From UBA1731 sp045595285 (GTDB taxonomy: Bacteria > Verrucomicrobiota > Kiritimatiellia > RFP12 > UBA1067), in assembly GCA_045595285.1 (NCBI GenBank), contig JAZOAC010000135.1, positions 1-64,000 of the forward strand: a stretch of DNA of 64,000 bases, written 5' to 3'. Position 1 is the first letter of the stretch; each line of letters begins with the position of its first letter. The notes below the pieces were generated by a model that saw only the letters and a program-made list of their open reading frames with translations, had not been told where the DNA came from and did no database searches. Of this stretch, positions 1 to 9,401 are shown one piece after another. The position numbers were made by a program, and so were the translations under genes.

Positions 1-1
1 C

Positions 2-193
2 CAGCTTGAACGCGCAAAGCAGATCCTTACGGAATCGGGTCGGCAGATCAAGTCGATATCCGACTTCTGCGGCTTCCGGAACCCTAATTCCCTGCGGAAA
101 TTCTTCAAGCGCGAAACCGGGATGACTCTCAGCGAATGGAAGAACGGCCACCGCCAATCCGCCGACCGGGACAACGGGCATCCCGACCGTTGA
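2..193 (+). CDS. AraC-family transcriptional regulator, C-terminal fragment (XylR-like)
   Basis: The window opens inside this gene, so only the last 63 codons are visible, ending in TGA at 191-193. They form the second helix-turn-helix of an AraC-type DNA-binding domain, with the recognisable sequence SISDFCGFRNPNSLRKFFKR followed by ETGMTLSEWK. The same block occurs at the end of the complete regulator at 23616-24818, which carries a LacI-type sensor in front, so this is probably the same XylR-like architecture. The missing part lies to the left, so its target genes cannot be told from here. Its 3' end overlaps the end of the convergent debranching-enzyme gene by 65 bases. Confidence 0.85.
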   Translation, partial: QLERAKQILTESGRQIKSISDFCGFRNPNSLRKFFKRETGMTLSEWKNGHRQSADRDNGHPDR

Positions 194-3100
194 CAGTGGA
201 GTCAATATTCTTGAGGACACGCAGGAATTCCGATGCGCTCCACGCCTGCGCCCTGCACCCCTTCTGGGCGTGCGGCGCATCGCCGTCTGCGATTTCGGAA
301 ACATGGCAGAGACATTCCGTGTTGATGTTCTCGACCACGCCGGCAAGCAGAGAACCCGCCTGACAGGACGTCAACCTTCCGCATTTGACGGCGGCCTCCG
401 CGAAAAGCGGCATCGGCCAAGCCCATACCGTGCCGTTGTGGTAGGCAGGCTTGCGGCTCGTGTCCTCATCGCCAGAATAGCGCCCGCGATATTTCGCGTC
501 CTCCGCGGCCAACGACCTTATGCCGCCGGGAATCAGGAGTCGCTCACACGAATCTACGATCCTCCGTGCCATATCCATGTCCGTCACCGCATCAAGCGTG
601 ACAAGGTGGAGCTGGTTGGGACGCACGGAGAAGTCCGGGACCGCCTGATCGGCCGGCTCGCCGTTCCATGCGTCGAGACAGTCCGCGAAACCGTTATCGC
701 CCGCAAAGAGGCGCATCACGCTTTCGGCGGCCCTGTCCGCAAGCGCATTCCATTCGCCGCCCGCGAAGCGCAGCGCGGCAATCCACATTGCCTGTATGTC
801 GGCAGGATATCCGCAACGGGGAGTGCATGCAGGGTAGTTCGTGTCCATCCAAGTGAAATGCGACGGCGCCCAGACAAGACCGGAATCCGGATCGACCCGT
901 ATTCCGTTCGGCGTACCCTTCACGTAGTTTTCGACGATGGACTCGACAGTCTTCCTGAACAGGCTCTGCGCGGCGCGTTTTCTGCCGCCGATCTTCGCAG
1001 TCCACTCCTTCACGCACAGCGCGAACCAAAGCTGAGCATCCACCGTATCGCGGTTGCCTGCGGTCTCGCCGTAGATGATGTTCGGCAGCGTGCCGTTCTC
1101 CTCGAACGCCTCGAACGCCGCAAGAATCTTCTCGGCATCGTCCAGACGCCCGGCGGCTATCGCTCCGCGCAGGAAGATGAACGTGTCGCGTCCCCAGTCA
1201 AGGAACCACGGATAGCCCGCGATGACCGTCTTGTTCTCGTTCCGGCGGACGAGAAACAGGTCCAACGCCTCCTCAAGCGCCGTTTCAAGGGGAAGGACCG
1301 GCGCACCGGCGCCGTCCGCCAGACGGACATCCTCATTCTCGAAGCCTTTTGCCTGACCGTATCTGCAGATCACCGCCGCACTGTCGCCCGGCATGAAATC
1401 GCATGATATCCATCCCGGGGAATACAGATCGCCGCATGTTTCCTGTCCGCGCTCCGCTTCATCGGGATGGGGCACGGAATAGGTCCACTGCGGCTCTGCG
1501 TGAAATTCACCGTTCCTCACTTCAAGGCGCACATTGGCATCGATGCGGGACGCTATCTCCCGTTCGCTGGAATAGGCCTTGGTAACCCCGTGGAAACTGC
1601 GGCACTCGAGGTCGGGACGGAACACAATGCGCACACGTTCGTTGAATCCGCCGGACTGCGCATCCTCCCTCACCACTGCGAGACGGGCGGCGTTCTCTCC
1701 TGGCGCAAGCTCAAGACGGAACGCGAACGGGACCTCATGTCCCATGCCCGACGGAACAAGGAAACGCCATTCGGCGAAGCGACCCGCCGGATCGGCGCGG
1801 AAGGAGACCGCCGAGTCAGCGGCAATCTCATGCGAGTAGCCCTCGTACTGAAGCCATGCGCGGCAACGGCTCCACACGGCAACACGGTCTGACGGACACT
1901 CCGGATTGGGGTTCGCCGAGAACAGGGAATCGTACTGGGAACGGATCTCCCCCCATCTCAGCGGAATGAACGCATCGGCGCCGGAACCGTTGGACAGGCA
2001 AGTGCGCAGCGTTGGGTCTTTGCGGATATCGTCTCCCGATACAAGCACCTTGACGCGAGCCCTGTCCTTCGGCGGCAGAACGAGAATATCCGACCTGGTG
2101 CGCTTCACCCCGTCCGGAGCGAACACTGCCATTTCAAGCGAAAGCCTGCGGGCGCCTGTACCGTCCCCTTCATACGGCGGCACTTCCGGAAACACCCTTT
2201 CCCCTTCAAGTATCTGCGCACGGTAGGGATGCGGGGATGATATGCTCAGCCCCATCCCGTCCGGAATGCACACTTCGCGGCGGACATCCTCCGGCCAACG
2301 CCAGGACATGCACGAACGCACATCAGCCTTCTGCACGTGTGCCGATTCCGTGATGCGGCACGCAAGGTCCGTACGGGACTTCTCCAGGCACATGAACTCG
2401 CCTGGGCCAAGGACAAGCCCCTGATGCAGATCGTAGTCCTGCCTGCCAAGCATGTCCCAGCAGCGTCCGTCGGGGAAAAGTGCGGCATCCCATTGCGCAT
2501 GCACGGGATTGGCACAGTCGAGGTTCGCAAGCACCAGCACGTCATCGCCGCGCAGGACCGCAAGGAAGTTTCCGTCGCCGCGCTGGATCAGCCGCTGCCT
2601 GACGACGCCGGAGAATGACGGATGGCGGGCGAGCAGACCGTTCAGCGTGGAGATCAGCGACACCATGCTGTCGCCGCAGCCCCAGTTAAGGTCGTTCTTT
2701 CCGTGGACGTCGATCTTCTCCGTGGCGAACCACTCCACGCCGTTGGCGATGCCCCACGCGCCCTGATGGCTCAACAGCGCGGCGAGAGCGACACGCAGGC
2801 GCGCATATGTGCGGCCTCCTTTCGCAAGCCTGTCGTTGTCGTGCGTCTCGGCGAAGTGGACGAGCGCGCCGAACCGCTCGGCGCGTCCGTTCGCCGCCGG
2901 AAGGTAATGCTCGAACTGGCCGCGGTCATACGTCTGGAATATCTCGGAATACGCCCAGTCCAGACCCGCGAAGTTCAGCAGTCGGTCCGTGACATCGAGC
3001 GGCCCGCCCAAGCCCTCAAGCATGAAGACCGTGTCCGGATGCTGTTCGCGGACTCGCCCTACGATCTTCACCCAGGCCGCCTCGGGAATCATGTAGCCCG

Positions 3101-3917
3101 CGTCGCACCGGAAGCCGTCAACGCCCTGTCTGCACCAGAACAGGAACACGCCGGCCATGTATTCGCACAGCCCTTCATGCGAATAGTCGAGTTCGACAAG
3201 ATCCTCCCATACCACGCCCCATGCGCCGGGCGATACGAACTCGCCGTTCTCGCGGCGGCGGAACCATTCGGGATGGTGCGTCTGGAGAGTGCTCGCCCAG
3301 CCGGTGTGGTTCGCCGGAAGGTCGATGAAGAAACCGCCGCCGCGGGAATGCACGGCATCGATCAGTTCGCGGAACTGGTCCAACGGCGTTGCGGAGACGT
3401 CGAATTCCGCCATCGCGGGATCGACGGAGTGGAAATCGGTGGCGGCGAACGGGCATCCGTACTCGCCCATTACTGCATATGTGGTCGGCACGGGAAACGG
3501 CGGAAGCGTCTGCACGATTCGGAATCCCATGTGGTCCATGATATGCGGAAGACGCCGGATCACTTCACGGAACGACCCGAACTGGCGGGGGAACACCGTA
3601 TATATCGAATTCGCCGAACGGGTCGCGGACGGAGCGACCTTCACATGGAAATTGCCGCCGTGAGGCCATTCAGGGGTCTGTGAACCTTCAGGGAAGAAAC
3701 AGCACTTGCCGGAGAAGATGCCTATCCGGCCAAGATCCACCGCTGCGGAGAACTCGCCGGCGGCGGTCTCGACCATCGGCAAATCGTTCCAGTCGCCGCC
3801 GATGTTGGTGCGCAGAACCGCACGTCCCTTCCGGGGAGAGGGCAGCCGCAGCGCAACCGAGAGCGTATCGCCCTTCCACTTCAGAAGATATCCGTCACAG
3901 CCGGGAATCTGTTTCAT
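129..3917 (-). CDS. Two-domain glycogen debranching enzyme (GH13-type alpha-amylase plus GH133 amylo-alpha-1,6-glucosidase)
   Basis: This 1262-residue protein joins two catalytic halves. The N-terminal half is an alpha-amylase-type TIM barrel: GFRCDAGY supplies the nucleophile (about D272), LEGLGG the acid/base (E301) and ETHDND the third carboxylate (D360). After a central linker region, a glucoamylase-like (alpha/alpha)6 domain begins near residue 900 with GYPWFLDWGRDTF, the signature of the GH133 domain of debranching enzymes. The expected role is glucan transfer and removal of alpha-1,6 branch points in glycogen. There is no signal peptide, so it is cytoplasmic. The last 25 or so residues after AWSASEFLRVL are low-complexity, Arg/Gly-rich, and run antisense through the end of the convergent regulator. 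It stands alone, with no other glycogen gene nearby. The carbohydrate specificity of the GH13 half is not certain. Confidence 0.88.
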   Translation of the reverse strand: MKQIPGCDGYLLKWKGDTLSVALRLPSPRKGRAVLRTNIGGDWNDLPMVETAAGEFSAAVDLGRIGIFSGKCCFFPEGSQTPEWPHGGNFHVKVAPSATRSANSIYTVFPRQFGSFREVIRRLPHIMDHMGFRIVQTLPPFPVPTTYAVMGEYGCPFAATDFHSVDPAMAEFDVSATPLDQFRELIDAVHSRGGGFFIDLPANHTGWASTLQTHHPEWFRRRENGEFVSPGAWGVVWEDLVELDYSHEGLCEYMAGVFLFWCRQGVDGFRCDAGYMIPEAAWVKIVGRVREQHPDTVFMLEGLGGPLDVTDRLLNFAGLDWAYSEIFQTYDRGQFEHYLPAANGRAERFGALVHFAETHDNDRLAKGGRTYARLRVALAALLSHQGAWGIANGVEWFATEKIDVHGKNDLNWGCGDSMVSLISTLNGLLARHPSFSGVVRQRLIQRGDGNFLAVLRGDDVLVLANLDCANPVHAQWDAALFPDGRCWDMLGRQDYDLHQGLVLGPGEFMCLEKSRTDLACRITESAHVQKADVRSCMSWRWPEDVRREVCIPDGMGLSISSPHPYRAQILEGERVFPEVPPYEGDGTGARRLSLEMAVFAPDGVKRTRSDILVLPPKDRARVKVLVSGDDIRKDPTLRTCLSNGSGADAFIPLRWGEIRSQYDSLFSANPNPECPSDRVAVWSRCRAWLQYEGYSHEIAADSAVSFRADPAGRFAEWRFLVPSGMGHEVPFAFRLELAPGENAARLAVVREDAQSGGFNERVRIVFRPDLECRSFHGVTKAYSSEREIASRIDANVRLEVRNGEFHAEPQWTYSVPHPDEAERGQETCGDLYSPGWISCDFMPGDSAAVICRYGQAKGFENEDVRLADGAGAPVLPLETALEEALDLFLVRRNENKTVIAGYPWFLDWGRDTFIFLRGAIAAGRLDDAEKILAAFEAFEENGTLPNIIYGETAGNRDTVDAQLWFALCVKEWTAKIGGRKRAAQSLFRKTVESIVENYVKGTPNGIRVDPDSGLVWAPSHFTWMDTNYPACTPRCGYPADIQAMWIAALRFAGGEWNALADRAAESVMRLFAGDNGFADCLDAWNGEPADQAVPDFSVRPNQLHLVTLDAVTDMDMARRIVDSCERLLIPGGIRSLAAEDAKYRGRYSGDEDTSRKPAYHNGTVWAWPMPLFAEAAVKCGRLTSCQAGSLLAGVVENINTECLCHVSEIADGDAPHAQKGCRAQAWSASEFLRVLKNIDSTVNGRDARCPGRRIGGGRSSIR

Positions 3918-3981
3918 TCAAAACCGCCATCCTTGAAATCTCGGGCATACACATTCACCAGACCCCGAATAGAGCGTCAAT

Positions 3982-5337
3982 CTACCTGTCGGCTTTGTTG
4001 CGCCGGATGATGACAACGCTCACCGTGATCCAGATGGCCAGCATAAATGCCGACACCAGAAACACCGGCATCCATCCGACCGTGAACACGAGCGCGAACG
4101 CAAGTGCCACCCAAAGGTTCATTCCGGGCTCATGCAGAAGCTGCTTGCCGGCGAAGGATGCCGCCGCAATGGTTTTGTTGTCGGGATCGACCGTACGGAG
4201 CAGCAGGAGACCCGTCGCGGTAACTCCGGTAGCCTGACCGAACTCCGCGATTCCACGTTCGAACCACGCCTCCTTGAAGAGGCGAGGAGCGAAGTACATC
4301 ACGGAGAACACGCACCACACAACACCGGCCACAGTCATGATGACAAGCGGAACCCAGTTCGCCGCGACGACAGAAAGCTCGATCGTCGCGACGGCGGAGA
4401 GAGCCAGATAGTCGAGCGCCGCTCCAGAGATGCGGTTCATCTGCTCCTTGTCGACAAGAAGATCGACATTGATCATCTTCGCGAAGAGTTGCAGCAGAAC
4501 GCCGCCGAGCATGCAGAGCGGGAAAAGCGGAAATCCCTTGAACAGACGCGTCTTCGCATCCGGCAGACACGCAATCTCGAGCCCTCTGAGGGCTTCAAGT
4601 ATCCCATAGCCAACAAGCACCGCGATTCCGATGATTGCAATATGCCATGCAAGCGAGTCCACAGAGTCCGCAAGAACGGTCTGCTTGCCGGCGGAGGGAC
4701 GCTCCCCCCGCACATGGATTCCGCGGCGTTCGCTGACCGAACGCTTGCTGAACGGACGGACCGTCTTGATGTAGCCGCGCGCATACGCCCAGTTCACCAG
4801 ACACATCCCGATGACTATTCCGCTTACCATGCCGATCGTGGCGACCGTATAGCCGAGCGCAATGCCGTCCGTCCAGTTGTGCGCCTTGAACGCCTCCTGC
4901 ATTCCGCCGACGGTTCCGTGCCCGCCTTCGAAGCCCATCTCAAGCAGGTTTCCGAACGCCGCAGGAACGTTGAAGGCCGGCGCAAGAAGGAATCCCGCCA
5001 GACCGACTCCGACCACGAACTGCCCCCAGACGACTATCTGTGCGAGAGTAAGCTGAGGAATCACCGAAACCGCAAGATTCCTGACTTTCGGCACCCCTCC
5101 GCCGAGAAAGAGCGTGGCGAATATCACGTTGATGAGAAATCCGGGCATGTTGCGCATCTCGTCCGTGACAACAACCGGAATGTGCTCGCGGAAGCACGAT
5201 ACGATCAAAAGACCGAGAAGCCCCCCAACAATCGAACTCGGCAGGTACAGCCGCTGCAGGAGCGGAATCTGCACACGCAGGATCTTACCTGCAATCAGCA
5301 ATACGGACAGTGCGGCGAAAATTACGACAGCGGTCAT
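3982..5337 (-). CDS. gltS: GltS-type sodium:glutamate symporter
   Basis: A 451-residue integral membrane protein made almost entirely of hydrophobic segments, starting MTAVVIFAALSVLLIAGK and followed by the glycine-rich LPSSIVGGLLGLL typical of the sodium/glutamate symporter family. Glycine-rich loops such as GHGTVGGMQEAF match the family re-entrant regions. It is longer than the approximately 400 residues of the E. coli protein because of a hydrophilic loop near residues 185-215. Its ATG overlaps the TGA of the upstream trpB-like gene (ATGA), so the two are translationally coupled. Coupling to a PLP enzyme of the tryptophan-synthase-beta type suggests amino-acid uptake or exchange, but the substrate may not be glutamate. 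Confidence 0.85.
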   Translation of the reverse strand: MTAVVIFAALSVLLIAGKILRVQIPLLQRLYLPSSIVGGLLGLLIVSCFREHIPVVVTDEMRNMPGFLINVIFATLFLGGGVPKVRNLAVSVIPQLTLAQIVVWGQFVVGVGLAGFLLAPAFNVPAAFGNLLEMGFEGGHGTVGGMQEAFKAHNWTDGIALGYTVATIGMVSGIVIGMCLVNWAYARGYIKTVRPFSKRSVSERRGIHVRGERPSAGKQTVLADSVDSLAWHIAIIGIAVLVGYGILEALRGLEIACLPDAKTRLFKGFPLFPLCMLGGVLLQLFAKMINVDLLVDKEQMNRISGAALDYLALSAVATIELSVVAANWVPLVIMTVAGVVWCVFSVMYFAPRLFKEAWFERGIAEFGQATGVTATGLLLLRTVDPDNKTIAAASFAGKQLLHEPGMNLWVALAFALVFTVGWMPVFLVSAFMLAIWITVSVVIIRRNKADR

Positions 5338-6695
5338 TTCGGAAGCTTCTCCAGGCTCTTTTCCAGTTCTGTATCATTGGGTATGTAATCGCACATGGAA
5401 CCGTCGTTGAATTTCTGGTAGGCCATCATATCGAAATATCCGGTGCCGGTAAGACCGAAGAGGATCGTCTCTTCCTTGCCTTCTGCCTTGCAGCGCAGAG
5501 CCTCATCAATCGTCGCGCGGATTGCGTGGCTTGATTCAGGCGCTGGAAGTATGCCCTCCACCCTGGCAAACTGCTGGGCGGCGGCGAACACGCTCGTCTG
5601 CTCCACGGAACACGCCTCCATCAGCCCCTGCGCGTACAGTTCGGAGAGGGTCGAACTCATGCCGTGGTATCTCAGCCCGCCGGCGTGGTTGGCGGACGGG
5701 ATGAAGTCGTGTCCAAGCGTGTACATCTTCTGGAGGGGGCAGACCCTTCCTGTGTCGCAATAGTCGTATGCGTATCTGCCGCGGGTGAGAGACGGGCAGC
5801 TTGCAGGCTCCACGGCGATGAAGCGGTAGTCCGCCTCGCCACGGAGCTTCTCGCCCATGAACGGGGAGATGAGTCCGCCAAGGTTCGAGCCGCCGCCGGC
5901 GCAGCCGATGATTACGTCCGGCCTGACGCCCAGCCTGTCGAATGCGGACTTCGCCTCAAGGCCGATTATGGACTGGTGCAGAAGCACCTGCGAAAGGACG
6001 GAGCCGAGCACATAGCGGTAGCCTTCCTGCGAGGTGGCGGCCTCGACAGCCTCGGAAATGGCGCAGCCGAGCGAACCCGTAGTGCCGGGATGGGCCTCGT
6101 TGATGGCGCGGCCCACAGCCGTCGTCATCGACGGGGACGGCGTCACCTTCGCGCCGTAGGTGCGCATGACCTCGCGGCGGAACGGCTTCTGTTCGTAGGA
6201 GCCCTTCACCATGTAGACCTGGCAGTCGAGCCCGAAGAATGAACACGCCATGGAAAGAGCCGTGCCCCACTGCCCGGCGCCGGTCTCGGTGGTGACGCCC
6301 TTAAGGCCCTCCATCTTGGCATAGTACGCCTGAGCGACGGCACTGTTCAGCTTGTGCGAACCGGACGTGTTGTTGCCCTCGAACTTGTAGTATATCCTTG
6401 CGGGCGTATCAAGCGCCTTTTCGAGAAAGTATGCGCGGACAAGCGGAGATGGACGGAACATCCTGTAGAACTTCTGCACCTCATCGGGAATCGGAACGTA
6501 CGCAGTGGTGTCGTCAAGCTCCTGCTTCACAAGCTCTTTGCAGAAAACCTTCTCGAGCTCCGCCGCCGTGACAGGCTGACGCGTTTCGGGATTGAGAAGC
6601 GGCGCCGGCTTGATTTTCATGTCCGCCCGGACGTTGTACCAGGCTGACGGAAGCTCACCTTCCGTCAGATATGTCTTATATGGAACTGTACTCAT
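5334..6695 (-). CDS. trpB: TrpB2-type tryptophan synthase beta chain
   Basis: A 453-residue PLP enzyme of the TrpB2 subgroup. EGNNTSGSHKLNSA carries the PLP lysine (K115), and GCAGGGSNLGG is the phosphate-binding glycine loop. The length, with an extended N-terminus of about 80 residues before the PSPLVRA segment, fits TrpB2 rather than the roughly 400-residue TrpB1. TrpB2 makes tryptophan from indole and serine. No trpA or other trp gene is in the window, so it may act alone on free indole. A well-formed promoter lies immediately upstream (6720-6748), and the gene is overlapped at its 3' end by the symporter gene, giving a two-gene operon. Confidence 0.92.
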   Translation of the reverse strand: MSTVPYKTYLTEGELPSAWYNVRADMKIKPAPLLNPETRQPVTAAELEKVFCKELVKQELDDTTAYVPIPDEVQKFYRMFRPSPLVRAYFLEKALDTPARIYYKFEGNNTSGSHKLNSAVAQAYYAKMEGLKGVTTETGAGQWGTALSMACSFFGLDCQVYMVKGSYEQKPFRREVMRTYGAKVTPSPSMTTAVGRAINEAHPGTTGSLGCAISEAVEAATSQEGYRYVLGSVLSQVLLHQSIIGLEAKSAFDRLGVRPDVIIGCAGGGSNLGGLISPFMGEKLRGEADYRFIAVEPASCPSLTRGRYAYDYCDTGRVCPLQKMYTLGHDFIPSANHAGGLRYHGMSSTLSELYAQGLMEACSVEQTSVFAAAQQFARVEGILPAPESSHAIRATIDEALRCKAEGKEETILFGLTGTGYFDMMAYQKFNDGSMCDYIPNDTELEKSLEKLPK

Positions 6696-6719
6696 GGTAT
6701 GATAAACCTCAAAGGTCTA

Positions 6720-6748
6720 TATATACCATTTTTCGCCTTAAATTTCAA
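6720..6748 (-). promoter_or_regulatory. Sigma70-type promoter for trpB2-gltS
   Basis: Read on the minus strand, TTGAAA (6743-6748) and TATATA (6720-6725) are separated by exactly 17 bases. The predicted transcript begins near 6713, about 18 bases before the trpB2 ATG at 6695. It is the best-formed promoter in the window. Confidence 0.7.
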
Positions 6749-6879
6749 GTATGGCTTACCTTGAAGGTCCTCATCGTTTTTCCTGCTGTCGAACTGTGCG
6801 GCACTTGTGAATCTGTGGACGGCACCGTCCCGCACAAATGGACGCAAAATGGCGTCAGACAAAGAACCGCAAACGAAGT

Positions 6880-7686
6880 TCAAAGTCCGAATTTCGCACG
6901 GAAGCGCAGTATCGTGTCCTTAAGCATGGCCGACGGCGCCTCCGCATACGCTTCGCGCATCGCCTGCAGCGCTTTCGGCGCGAAACGGGCATCTTCGACC
7001 GCCTTCAGCATGAGAGCCTGACACAGCACCTGGCGGAGCTCCGCACGAACGGCGCCGACCGGTCTGAATGCGAGGCCATGATGCGCCCAATATATGGCCG
7101 ATGCCTTTGGATCTCTCCAGTCCTGCCTGCCGTAGTTTCTGTCGATGTATGAAACCAGCGACGGATCCATCTTCAGGCGAGACCAGTCGCCGCCGGCATC
7201 ATCGACTGTATCGGCCCACCGCTTCATGTATATTGGGGATGCTGCGTCCACGTTCCCGCCAATCTTGGAGAGAAACAGCCATGCCAGTTCACGATGCAGT
7301 TCCGGACTCCGTGGATTCAGGCGCAATCCATCGTCACGCAAAAGCTTCAAAGCCGATTCCACCCATCTCCAGCGATCTTCCAAATCTGGCATCATCACCG
7401 AAATGTTATACGCAAGATTCCAGGCCGAATAGACCCATACCTCTGGAGTATGCGGCTCAAGAGTGGCGAGCAAATTCGCCAGTTGCGCCATCTCTGAATA
7501 GCGGCCCTCATTCTGAAGAACATCGGCGCGGAACCAGATAATCTCCGACAATACGCCGCGAAAGCCTCCCAACCCGGCGATCAGCATGTTTGACTGGGAT
7601 GAATCCACAGCCGCCACAGATCGCTGACATAGCCATGCGATCATTCCCAGGACAGCCAACGAAAGAGATATGAGAATCTTCTTCAT
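6880..7686 (-). CDS. Secreted or membrane-anchored TPR-like protein of unknown function
   Basis: A 268-residue protein with an N-terminal hydrophobic segment (MKKILISLSLAVLGMIAWL) and then helix-rich sequence resembling tetratricopeptide repeats, for example EGRYSEMAQLANLLATLEPH and NPRSPELHRELAWLFLSK. No catalytic motif is visible. Its ATG shares one base with the ribE stop codon (TGATG), so it is coupled to the riboflavin genes, but nothing in the sequence suggests a vitamin role. It most likely sits in the periplasm or is held at the inner membrane by its N-terminus. Confidence 0.7.
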   Translation of the reverse strand: MKKILISLSLAVLGMIAWLCQRSVAAVDSSQSNMLIAGLGGFRGVLSEIIWFRADVLQNEGRYSEMAQLANLLATLEPHTPEVWVYSAWNLAYNISVMMPDLEDRWRWVESALKLLRDDGLRLNPRSPELHRELAWLFLSKIGGNVDAASPIYMKRWADTVDDAGGDWSRLKMDPSLVSYIDRNYGRQDWRDPKASAIYWAHHGLAFRPVGAVRAELRQVLCQALMLKAVEDARFAPKALQAMREAYAEAPSAMLKDTILRFRAKFGL

Positions 7687-8342
7687 CAGACAAAACCATT
7701 CTCTATCAAGGTCTCCATTGTCAATCCCGACCCGTGCGACGACTCTGACGATGTTTCACCAATATCGAATCCTCTTCTGGCGTACTTGCCCAGAACATCC
7801 GTCTCAAGATTGACGGAATCCCCCGGTTTGAGGAGACCAAGATTCGTTTCGCGGAGCGTAGTTGGTATGACATCCACCCTGAACCAGTCATCTCCCAGTC
7901 CGCTCACCGTGAGGGAAACGCCATTGACCGCTATAGACCCCTTTTCCACGCAACTGCAGGCAACCACACGGCCACAGTGAAACGTGAGTGCGAAATCACG
8001 TCCTTTGGGGGTTCTAGAAACCAGTTCACCCCGCCCGTCCACATGTCCCTGCACAATGTGCCCGCCAAGACGAGCCCCGGCTCTCATGGCCCGCTCAAGG
8101 TTGACCTTGTCTCCTGGCTTGAGTTCCGCAAGGCCTGTGCGAAGCTCTGTCTCGCGCAGGACATCGGCTGTGAATCTGGACGAATCGCATTTGACGACCG
8201 TCAGGCAAGCACCGTTCACGGCCACAGATTCACCCGGAACAAGCGGTTCGTGCCAAGGATCAAACGCGAACTCTATCACAAGTCCGCGTCCACGGCTTAC
8301 CCGCTTGACGGTTCCTATCTTCTCGATGAGTCCCGTAAACAT
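7686..8342 (-). CDS. ribE: Riboflavin synthase (alpha subunit)
   Basis: 218 residues, starting MFTGLIEKIGTVKRV, the near-invariant opening of riboflavin synthase. It has the expected internal duplication: two lumazine-binding barrels, with the motif VNGACLTV in the first and VNGVSLTV in the second. It catalyses the dismutation of two 6,7-dimethyl-8-ribityllumazine molecules to riboflavin. It follows ribD by 18 bases and overlaps the next gene by one base, within the nusB-ribD-ribE operon. Lumazine synthase (ribH) and ribBA, which often accompany it, are not in the window. Confidence 0.95.
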   Translation of the reverse strand: MFTGLIEKIGTVKRVSRGRGLVIEFAFDPWHEPLVPGESVAVNGACLTVVKCDSSRFTADVLRETELRTGLAELKPGDKVNLERAMRAGARLGGHIVQGHVDGRGELVSRTPKGRDFALTFHCGRVVACSCVEKGSIAVNGVSLTVSGLGDDWFRVDVIPTTLRETNLGLLKPGDSVNLETDVLGKYARRGFDIGETSSESSHGSGLTMETLIENGFV

Positions 8343-8360
8343 TTTCAGAGTTCCTTCACG

Positions 8361-9401
8361 TCATTTTTCCGGCGGGATGCATTCGCCGTTCTTGAAGTCG
8401 CATAATACAGACACCGATGGGAGGACCTTAGCCTCGACTATGCGCCCGTCCCCTATGACTTTCGGGGAGATGACTGCAATCCATTCATCGACGAGCCCCT
8501 CCGCCGCCAGGGAGCGCGCAAGTTTTAAGCCCCCCTCGCAAAGGACGTGCATGATTCCCCTCGCGCCAAGATCATCCATTACGCCGCGGATTCCTCGGCC
8601 GCCCGGCCTGAACACCAGCGTACGGTCCTTTGCGTCATCAGTGAATATCTGAGCCGTTTGCGGGAGACGTCCGGATGATGTCACCACCACCCTGTACAGA
8701 TCGTCGTTGCGCCTGCCGTGACTCAAGAGACTTGGATTGTCTCGGCGGACGGTCTCGGCTCCGACCATTATCGCGTCGACTCGCTCTCGAAGACGGCCCG
8801 TCCGCTTTCTGGCACGTTCGGAAGACACCCATCTCGCATCCCCGAAATCATCGCATATCTTACCGTCAAGCGACATCGCCAGCTTCACGGTGACAAACGG
8901 AAGCCCTGTGCGCACATGCTTTGCGAATGGCGCAATCAGACGCTCTGCCTCTCTCACGCAGTCTTGCCTATCAGCATCACGAGAACGAATCCAGCATTCG
9001 GACGCCACTCCCGCCCGTCGCAAGACTTTCATAGCCCTGCCAGCATTCTTCGGATTTGGATCGGGTATCGCCCACACGACTCTACCCACCCCTGCCGCGA
9101 TGAGAGCATCGCAGCATGCCCCTACCCGTCCCTCCCGTGAACACGGCTCCAGCGTAACATACACTGTGGCGTCTTTCGCACCACCGCGGACCTTGACGGA
9201 CTTCAGCGCCGCAGTTTCGGCGTGATCCGCTCCGCAGCGCACATGGCGACCTTCTCCGATAATCCGGCCTTCCTTAACGACAACCGCGCCGACAGGCGGA
9301 TTCGGACGGGTGTGTCCACAACTTCGCGACGCAAGCGCAAGCGCACGTCTCATGAAAAACATCTCTGAAGCGGCCTCGTGCATACAGGCTGCCTCGCTCA
9401 T
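8361..9401 (-). CDS. ribD: Bifunctional riboflavin biosynthesis deaminase/reductase
   Basis: 346 residues with both expected domains. The N-terminal deaminase has the zinc-site HAE in GADHAETAAL and the paired cysteines in LEPCSREGRVGACCDAL. The C-terminal reductase begins near residue 165 with FVTVKLAMSLDGKI. The enzyme deaminates the pyrimidinone and reduces the ribosyl side chain in riboflavin synthesis. Its ATG overlaps the nusB stop codon (ATGA), supporting this start and translational coupling. The C-terminal reductase is slightly short relative to the family but all core motifs are present. Confidence 0.94.
   Translation of the reverse strand: MSEAACMHEAASEMFFMRRALALASRSCGHTRPNPPVGAVVVKEGRIIGEGRHVRCGADHAETAALKSVKVRGGAKDATVYVTLEPCSREGRVGACCDALIAAGVGRVVWAIPDPNPKNAGRAMKVLRRAGVASECWIRSRDADRQDCVREAERLIAPFAKHVRTGLPFVTVKLAMSLDGKICDDFGDARWVSSERARKRTGRLRERVDAIMVGAETVRRDNPSLLSHGRRNDDLYRVVVTSSGRLPQTAQIFTDDAKDRTLVFRPGGRGIRGVMDDLGARGIMHVLCEGGLKLARSLAAEGLVDEWIAVISPKVIGDGRIVEAKVLPSVSVLCDFKNGECIPPEK

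Noticed and set aside
270..1406. 378-codon plus-strand open frame antisense to the debranching enzyme
   Set aside because: No family resemblance, Arg-rich shadow of a GC-rich gene; the minus-strand frame carries all GH13/GH133 motifs.
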